Below are positions 25,724-31,738 of a stretch of 31,738 nucleotides of DNA, in pieces; position 1 is the stretch's first letter, and each line of letters begins with the position of its first letter. The DNA is taken from contig CABUHE010000023.1 in the NCBI GenBank assembly GCA_902491375.1, positions 1-31,738 on the forward strand, written 5' to 3'. A model generated the notes under the pieces. The model searched no databases. It was not told the origin of the DNA and saw only the letters and a list, made by a program, of their open reading frames with translations. Both the position numbers and the translations under genes were made by a program. Source of the stretch: an uncultured Prevotella sp. (GTDB lineage: Bacteria > Bacteroidota > Bacteroidia > Bacteroidales > Bacteroidaceae).

Positions 25724-28700
25724 AAAGAATACTCGGATTAGACCTCGGCACCAACAGCATCGGCTGGGCTTTGGTAAATGAAAAAGAGAATGACAACGAA
25801 ACCGTAAACGACAACATGATTATTGCTTCCGGAAGCAGAATAATACCTATGGATGCGTCTATTCAAGGCAATTTTGAGAAAGGGAACTCTGTTTCTCAGA
25901 CTGCCGACAGAACCACAGCAAGAGGTATAAGACGACTGTTGGAACGACACAAACTGCGCCGCGAACGTCTTAACAGGGTACTCGATGTTATGGGATTTCT
26001 GCCGGAACATTATTCGGCAGCGATAACACGATACGGCAAATTCAAAGACGACGACGGATGCAAGATAGCCTGGAAAAAAGACGAAAACGGCAAATTGACT
26101 TTTGTTTACAACGACTCGTTCAATGAAATGCTAAACGATTTCACCTCGCATCAGCCCGAATGGCTGGCAGGCGGAAAGAAAGTGCCATACGACTGGACTA
26201 TCTATTATCTGCGCAAAAAGGCTCTGACACAAGCACTTACAAAGCAAGAGCTGGCATGGCTGCTGCTTAACTTCAACCAGAAACGAGGATACTACCAGCT
26301 AAGAGGTGAGGAAGACGAACAGTCAAATGAGAAAAACAAACTCGTTGAATATTACGCGCTGAAAGTAACCGGAGTTGAAGACACCGGCGAGAAGAAGGGC
26401 AAAGACACGTGGTTTAACATCACTCTTGAAAACGGAATGGTTTACCGTCGCACAGCCTCAGAGGCTCCCGACTGGATAGGAAAGACAAAAGAATTTATCG
26501 TAACCACTGACCTTGAAAATGACGGAACGCCTAAGAAAGACAAGGACGGAAACGTGAAACGCTCGTTCAGAATGCCTAAGGAAGACGACTGGACACTGAT
26601 AAAAAAGAAAACCGAGAACGATATAGACAAGTCGGGCAAGACGGTAGGCGAATATATTTACGACGCTCTGCTGGCTAATCCTACTCAGAAGATAAGAGGT
26701 AAACTCGTAAGGACGATTGAGCGTAAATACTATAAAGACGAACTGGAAAAAATTCTGGAATCGCAGACACGTTTCATTCCTGAACTCAACGACGAAAAAC
26801 TCTATTACAAATGTATAGACGAGCTTTACCACAGCAACGACGCTTACAGGCAGTCTTTGGATTCATACGAATTCACGTATCTTTTTGTCGACAACATTAT
26901 TTTCTATCAACGGCCGTTGAAAAGCAAGAAGTCGCTGATAGACAACTGTCCGTATGAGGAACATACTTATACTGACAAGGAAACAGGCGAGGTGAAAACT
27001 GCTCCTATAAAGTGCGTAGCCAAATCTAATCCGCTGTTCCAGGAGTTCCGCCTGTGGCAGTTTGTGTACAACATTAAGATATTCGAGCGCAAAAAGATGG
27101 TCAACGGCAGTCTGAAAACAGATGTAGACGTAACTGACGAATTTATCAGCGATGAGGACAGTCTTGTAAGACTTTTCAACTTTCTTAACGACCGCAAAGA
27201 CATAACGCAGAACGTTCTTCTCAACACATTTTTCAAAATAAAGAAGCCAAAGGGTAAGGACAGCGAATATCCCTACCGCTGGAACTACGTTGAAGACAAG
27301 ACTTATCCGTGCAACGAAACCCGCGCTCAGATACTCAAAGGACTGAAAGATGCCGGCGTAAAAGAAGATTTCCTCACCAAAGACAAGGAATATCGCCTGT
27401 GGCACATTCTTTATTCTGTTGAAGACAAACAGGAGATAAGAAAGGCAATGAACAAGTTTGCCGAAAAAAATGGTCTTGGCGAAAAGTTTGGCGAAGTGTT
27501 CAGCGCAATGCCGCCGTTCAAGAAAGACTACGGTTCTTACTCTGAAAAAGCCATAAAGAAGCTGCTGCCGCTTATGCGTACAGGCAAATACTGGAGTGAG
27601 GACGCAATAGATAAAAACACGCTGGAACGCATCGGCAAGATAATAAACGGCGAATATGACGAAAGCATAAGAACACGAGTAAGAGAAAAAGCGATAAACC
27701 TGACCGACGTATCACACTTCAGAGGTCTGCCGCTCTGGCTGGCCTGCTATATAGTCTACGACCGCCACAGCGAGGCAAAAGACATAATACGCTGGAACAG
27801 TCCGGCAGACATTGACCTTTATCTCAGCCACTTCAAGCAACACTCTTTGCGCAATCCTATTGTAGAACAGGTAATTACAGAAACGCTGCGCACAGTGCGC
27901 GACATCTGGAAACAGTACGGAAAAATTGACGAGATACACATCGAGATGGGCCGCGACATGAAAAATCCGGCTGAAGTAAGGGCTAAGATATCAAAGCGTA
28001 TGACCGAAAACGAGAACGCCAATATGCGCGTAAAAGCCCTGCTCACCGAATTTATGAATCCGGAATACGGCATAGCCAACGTGCGCCCTTACTCTCCGTC
28101 GCAACAGGAAATACTGCGCATATATGAGGAAGGCGCACTGCAAAGCGTGGAAGAAGTGCCCGACTATGTCAGCGAGATAATAAGCAAATTCAACCAGACT
28201 GACATAAAAAAGCGGCCTACTCACAGCGAGATAATGAAATACAAGCTCTGGCTCGAACAGAACTATCAGTCGCCTTACACAGGACGCACAATATCTCTGT
28301 CGCGCCTGTTCACAGACGATTATCAGATAGAACACGTCATTCCGCAGTCAAGATATTTTGACGACTCGATGTCGAATAAAGTAATATGCGAGGCTGAGGT
28401 AAACCAGCTAAAAGACAGAATGTTAGGCTATGAGTTTATAAAAGCCCACCACGGCGAGAAAGTAAACATCAGCATGGGCGAGCCTGTAACAATACTCTCG
28501 GTAGAGGAGTATGAGAAACTGGTACAGAAAAACTTCAGAAAGAACCCTGTGAAGATGAAAAAACTGCTTATGGACGACATCCCTGACAAGTTTATCGAAC
28601 GACAGATGAACGACAGCCGATACATAAGCAAGAAGATAAAATCGCTGCTCTCAAACATGGTGCGTGAGGAAGGCGAACAGGAAGAGATTTCAAAGAATGT

Positions 28701-30312
28701 AATAACATGCAACGGAACGATAACCGACAGACTGAAACACGACTGGGGAGTAAACGACGTATGGAACAATATAATACTGCCACGATTTGAAAGACTCAAC
28801 GAAATAACTGGTTCACAACAGTTTACAACAACAAGCAGGAACGGACATACCATACCAGACATGCCGCTCAACCTGCAAAAAGGATTCAGCAAGAAGCGCA
28901 TTGACCACCGCCACCACGCAATGGACGCAATCGTTATAGCCTGCACTACGCGCAACCACGTAAACCTGCTGAATAACGAGGCAGCCATGTCAAAGAACAA
29001 CGCCAACCGCTACCAGCTCTCACACAAACTGCGCCGGTATGAAGACACCGTAGTAACCAGAAACGGAGAACAGCGCACAGTCAGCGTGGCACGCGAGTTT
29101 CTGAAACCGTGGCCTACGTTCAACGCCGATGTCGAAAAGGCACTGCGGAACATAGTTGTAAGCTTCAAGCAGAATCTGAGAGTCATAAACAAGACCACAA
29201 ACAAATACCAGCATATAGAAAAGGGCAAGAAGAAAACCATCGCACAGACAAAAGGCGACAGTTGGGCAATACGCAAGCCTATGCACAAAGACACTGTATT
29301 CGGCGAAGTTAATCTGAGGCGCACTAAGGAAGTCTCGCTGAAAGAAGCCATGGCAAAACCGAAAGCCATTGTTGACAAAGACCTAAAGAAGAAAATAATG
29401 GCAATGAAAGAGCTTGGCTACAATCTGAAACAGATGACCAAGTATTTTGAAGACAACAAAGACGCATGGCAGGACGTAAATCTCAAGAAAATAAATATTT
29501 ATTATTTCACCAAAGAGACAAACGACCGATACTTCGCCACACGCTTCGGCAACGACCTTGTATCACTGTTCAGCAAGACAATAAAGGCCGAAGACGCAGA
29601 AAAACTGATAGACAAAATAACCGACACCGGCATACAGAAAATTCTGCTGCGCCATCTTAAAGCCAACGGCGGTGACTGCCAGAAAGCATTCTCGGCAGAC
29701 GGTATTGAAGAGATGAACCGTAACATAAAACAGCTAAACAACGGAAAAAATCACCAGCCAATATATAAGGTAAGAATATATGAGAAGGCTGACAAGTTCG
29801 CAATAGGCACGAAAGGCAACAAAGCACACAAGTTTGTCGAAGCGGCCAAAGGTACAAACCTATTCTTTGCCGTATATCAGAAAGAAATAACTGACAGCAA
29901 GACAGGCGAAACAACAAAGAAGCGGATATTCGACACCATACCTTTAAGAACTGTTATTGACAGACAGAAAAAAGGACTGTCAGCAGCTCCAGAGGAGAAA
30001 GACGGAGCCAGACTGCTGTTTGTGCTTTCACCAAACGACCTTGTATATCTGCCTACAGAAGCAGAAGTAAATAGCGGAACAATAAAGCAGCCATTGGATA
30101 AAAGCAGGATTTATAAGATGGTAAGCTGTACAGGCGCAGAATCTTATTATATTCCATTTACTGTTGCATCAACCATTGTAGATAAAGTCGAGTTTTTCTC
30201 TTTAAATAAAATAGGAAGAGCCATTACAGGCGAAATGATAAAAGAAACATGTATTCCAATTAAAGTTGACCGCTTAGGAAATATTACAGAAATAAACAAT
30301 GAAAAGATATGA
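25720..30312 (+). CDS. cas9: CRISPR-associated endonuclease Cas9, type II-C
   Basis: RNA-guided DNA endonuclease, 1,530 residues, in the large size class known from Bacteroidota. RuvC-I: D8 in ILGLDLGTNSIGWAL. Arginine-rich bridge helix about 65-88 (RGIRRLLERHKLRRERLNR). Recognition lobe about 90-700. RuvC-II: E742 in IHIEMGRD. HNH: H872 in IEHVIPQSRYFDDSMSNK, with N886 and N895 at the positions of Streptococcus N854 and N863. RuvC-III: H1066 and D1069 in RHHAMDA. The wedge and PAM-interacting region follows to the end. All catalytic residues are present, so it should be active. Absence of csn2 and cas4 and the cas9-cas1-cas2 order make it II-C. The stop overlaps the cas1 start (ATGA). The last ~180 bases are markedly AT-richer than the rest. 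Confidence 0.98.
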   Translation: MKRILGLDLGTNSIGWALVNEKENDNETVNDNMIIASGSRIIPMDASIQGNFEKGNSVSQTADRTTARGIRRLLERHKLRRERLNRVLDVMGFLPEHYSAAITRYGKFKDDDGCKIAWKKDENGKLTFVYNDSFNEMLNDFTSHQPEWLAGGKKVPYDWTIYYLRKKALTQALTKQELAWLLLNFNQKRGYYQLRGEEDEQSNEKNKLVEYYALKVTGVEDTGEKKGKDTWFNITLENGMVYRRTASEAPDWIGKTKEFIVTTDLENDGTPKKDKDGNVKRSFRMPKEDDWTLIKKKTENDIDKSGKTVGEYIYDALLANPTQKIRGKLVRTIERKYYKDELEKILESQTRFIPELNDEKLYYKCIDELYHSNDAYRQSLDSYEFTYLFVDNIIFYQRPLKSKKSLIDNCPYEEHTYTDKETGEVKTAPIKCVAKSNPLFQEFRLWQFVYNIKIFERKKMVNGSLKTDVDVTDEFISDEDSLVRLFNFLNDRKDITQNVLLNTFFKIKKPKGKDSEYPYRWNYVEDKTYPCNETRAQILKGLKDAGVKEDFLTKDKEYRLWHILYSVEDKQEIRKAMNKFAEKNGLGEKFGEVFSAMPPFKKDYGSYSEKAIKKLLPLMRTGKYWSEDAIDKNTLERIGKIINGEYDESIRTRVREKAINLTDVSHFRGLPLWLACYIVYDRHSEAKDIIRWNSPADIDLYLSHFKQHSLRNPIVEQVITETLRTVRDIWKQYGKIDEIHIEMGRDMKNPAEVRAKISKRMTENENANMRVKALLTEFMNPEYGIANVRPYSPSQQEILRIYEEGALQSVEEVPDYVSEIISKFNQTDIKKRPTHSEIMKYKLWLEQNYQSPYTGRTISLSRLFTDDYQIEHVIPQSRYFDDSMSNKVICEAEVNQLKDRMLGYEFIKAHHGEKVNISMGEPVTILSVEEYEKLVQKNFRKNPVKMKKLLMDDIPDKFIERQMNDSRYISKKIKSLLSNMVREEGEQEEISKNVITCNGTITDRLKHDWGVNDVWNNIILPRFERLNEITGSQQFTTTSRNGHTIPDMPLNLQKGFSKKRIDHRHHAMDAIVIACTTRNHVNLLNNEAAMSKNNANRYQLSHKLRRYEDTVVTRNGEQRTVSVAREFLKPWPTFNADVEKALRNIVVSFKQNLRVINKTTNKYQHIEKGKKKTIAQTKGDSWAIRKPMHKDTVFGEVNLRRTKEVSLKEAMAKPKAIVDKDLKKKIMAMKELGYNLKQMTKYFEDNKDAWQDVNLKKINIYYFTKETNDRYFATRFGNDLVSLFSKTIKAEDAEKLIDKITDTGIQKILLRHLKANGGDCQKAFSADGIEEMNRNIKQLNNGKNHQPIYKVRIYEKADKFAIGTKGNKAHKFVEAAKGTNLFFAVYQKEITDSKTGETTKKRIFDTIPLRTVIDRQKKGLSAAPEEKDGARLLFVLSPNDLVYLPTEAEVNSGTIKQPLDKSRIYKMVSCTGAESYYIPFTVASTIVDKVEFFSLNKIGRAITGEMIKETCIPIKVDRLGNITEINNEKI

Positions 30313-31253
30313 TAAAACGCACACTGTGCTTCACAAATCCGGCCTATCTCTCGCTAAAAGACGGACAGCTCGTAATAAAACTGCCCGAAGTAGAGAGAAG
30401 CAACCTGCCTGAACGCATGAAAAAAGACAGCACGAGAACCATACCGGTGGAAGACATCGGTGTGGTAGTGCTGGACAACAGGCAGATAACTCTCACGCAC
30501 GGACTGCTCGAAGCTCTGCTCGAAAACAACAGCGCCGTAGTAACCTGCGACGCGCGCAGCATGCCCGTAGGACTGATGCTGCCGTTATGCGGCAATACTC
30601 TGCAAAGCGAACGGTTCAACAGGCAGATAGAAGCATCGCTGCCACTGAAGAAACAGCTGTGGCAGCAGACCATAAAGGCGAAGATAGACAACCAGGCGGC
30701 CGTGCTCAGACTAACGTCTGAAGCCGATACAGGCTGCATGGGCCGATGGTCGGCAGATGTGCGCAGTGGCGACCCTGACAATCTGGAAGCGCGTGCTGCG
30801 GCATATTACTGGAAAAACATATTCAGCAACATCGTTGATGCTGACACCTTCACACGTGGCCGCGACGGCGTTCCACCCAACAATCTGCTAAACTACGGAT
30901 ACGCCATACTGCGTGCGGTAATAGCCCGCGCGCTTGTATCGGCCGGACTGCTGCCTACTCTCGGCATACACCACCACAACAGATACAACGCCTACTGTCT
31001 GGCTGACGACATAATGGAGCCTTACCGGCCGTATGTTGACCTCCTGGTCTGCAACATTATAAAAGAAAGAAACGCGGAGGAATATGCCGAACTGACAAAG
31101 GACATCAAGATGAGTCTACTATCCGTTCCGACGATCGACGTAACCGTAAACGGGCGACGAAGTCCGCTGATGATTGCCGCCACGCAGACCGCAGCATCGT
31201 TATGCAAATGTTTCAGCGGTGAACTGCGACGCATAGCTTATCCTGAAATATAA
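30309..31253 (+). CDS. cas1: CRISPR integrase Cas1
   Basis: Metal-dependent integrase that, with Cas2, inserts new spacers at the leader end of the array. It has 314 residues. The N-terminal beta domain starts IKRTLCFTNPAYLSL. Catalytic residues of the alpha-helical domain are visible: E160 in NLEARAAAYYW, the histidine cluster H221-H223 in GIHHHNRYNAYC, and the acidic D233/D234 in LADDIMEPYRP. The sequence pattern is that of type II-C Cas1. It overlaps cas9 by four bases (ATGA), implying translational coupling, and precedes cas2 by 67 bases. Confidence 0.97.
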   Translation: MIKRTLCFTNPAYLSLKDGQLVIKLPEVERSNLPERMKKDSTRTIPVEDIGVVVLDNRQITLTHGLLEALLENNSAVVTCDARSMPVGLMLPLCGNTLQSERFNRQIEASLPLKKQLWQQTIKAKIDNQAAVLRLTSEADTGCMGRWSADVRSGDPDNLEARAAAYYWKNIFSNIVDADTFTRGRDGVPPNNLLNYGYAILRAVIARALVSAGLLPTLGIHHHNRYNAYCLADDIMEPYRPYVDLLVCNIIKERNAEEYAELTKDIKMSLLSVPTIDVTVNGRRSPLMIAATQTAASLCKCFSGELRRIAYPEI

Positions 31254-31320
31254 CATCACATCACGCCGGGCAATTATTATGACTGGCTAAAGCGGCCGTA
31301 ACAAAAAAATTTGATTAACG

Positions 31321-31653
31321 ATGAACCGATTCAGCGAATACCGCATTATGTGGATACTTGTATTTTTCGACCTGCCAACCGATACCAAGAAAGACAAACG
31401 GGCTTATGCTCTGTTTCGTAAAAATCTGCGTAAAGACGGTTTCACCATGTTTCAGTTCTCAATATACGTCCGCCATTGCGCCAGCATGGAAAACGCCGAA
31501 GTACACATAAAGCGTGTAAAATCGTTTCTGCCTGAATACGGCAACGTAGGCATACTTTGCATAACAGACAAACAGTTTGCCAACATACAGATATTCTACG
31601 GACACAAACCTTTGGAGCCTAACGCACCCGGCCAGCAGTTGGAACTTTTCTGA
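31321..31653 (+). CDS. cas2: CRISPR-associated protein Cas2
   Basis: Small ferredoxin-fold partner of Cas1 in spacer acquisition, 110 residues. It has the first-strand motif VFFDLPTDTKKDKR with the conserved aspartate, FRKNLRKDGFTMFQFSIYVR in the middle, and a C-terminal GNVGILCITDKQF strand. The N-terminal MNRFSEYRIMWILV form is typical of type II Cas2, so the first ATG is accepted over the internal M10. It is the last gene of the cas operon; a terminator hairpin follows 32 bases after the stop. Confidence 0.95.
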   Translation: MNRFSEYRIMWILVFFDLPTDTKKDKRAYALFRKNLRKDGFTMFQFSIYVRHCASMENAEVHIKRVKSFLPEYGNVGILCITDKQFANIQIFYGHKPLEPNAPGQQLELF

Positions 31654-31685
31654 AAACAAATAGGATATTATCCGTCGTAATACAA

Positions 31686-31720
31686 AGAGGCTGTCTCAAA
31701 ATAGACTTGAGATGGCCTCT
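31686..31720. terminator. Hairpin after cas2, probable terminator
   Basis: AGAGGCTGTCTCAA pairs with TTGAGATGGCCTCT over 14 positions (two G-U) around a 7-base loop, then GTTTGTTT. It would end the cas transcript. GAGGCTGTCTCAAAA-like sequences also occur at ends of some Bacteroidota insertion sequences, so an IS end just outside the window is an alternative. Confidence 0.65.
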
Positions 31721-31738
31721 GTTTGTTTCATCTCAGAT

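Noticed and set aside
31654..31738. CRISPR array or leader after cas2
   Set aside because: Only a terminator-like hairpin is seen before the window ends; no repeat matching the anti-repeat is present.

Overview
The window is a chromosomal segment of a Bacteroidota bacterium, most likely a Prevotella-type member of the Prevotellaceae. Several things point there. Promoters have the Bacteroidota form (TTTG, about 19 bases, TAnnTTTG) with little Shine-Dalgarno signal. Secreted proteins carry type IX secretion (T9SS)-like C-terminal domains. A subclass A2-like beta-lactamase, a LuxR regulator paired with a TPR kinase, and a type II-C Cas9 of more than 1,500 residues are also present. Genes are of moderate GC content and the intergenic spaces are strongly AT-rich.

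1-8.4 kb is an envelope and housekeeping block on the + strand: a class A beta-lactamase, miaB (with an odd in-frame AT-rich insertion), an MsbA-type ABC exporter, a lipid A acyltransferase and a GT4 glycosyltransferase, followed by a Wzx-type flippase on the - strand. 8.6-11.2 kb encodes a two-component pair: a TPR sensor kinase and a NarL/LuxR response regulator. 11.6-13.8 kb holds three - strand envelope genes (a Spy/CpxP-like protein, a small DUF6515-like protein and an outer-membrane beta-barrel). Two of their promoters share an identical 60-base operator-plus-promoter layout, which suggests one regulon.

14.0-20.2 kb holds a MarC-family membrane protein and three secreted proteins with sorting-domain-like tails. 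The last two are tandem duplicates, each with its own copied promoter and terminator. 20.3-22.8 kb holds a SpoU methyltransferase, sufE and a U32 peptidase-family gene on the - strand, with an AT-rich repeat patch between the first two.

22.8-31.7 kb is a type II-C CRISPR-Cas locus with an unusual layout. cas9-cas1-cas2 form a tight operon on the + strand (25720-31653). A complete tracrRNA gene, with promoter, anti-repeat, nexus and rho-independent terminator, lies on the - strand at about 22845-22930. It is separated from cas9 by a secreted TPR-protein gene and about 1.4 kb of AT-rich non-coding DNA. The cas9 leader carries an octamer repeat tract at the promoter and a 14-codon upstream ORF whose stop overlaps the cas9 start. 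No CRISPR array is present inside the window. The anti-repeat predicts that the repeat starts GTTGTGATTTGCTT, and the array probably lies beyond the right edge.
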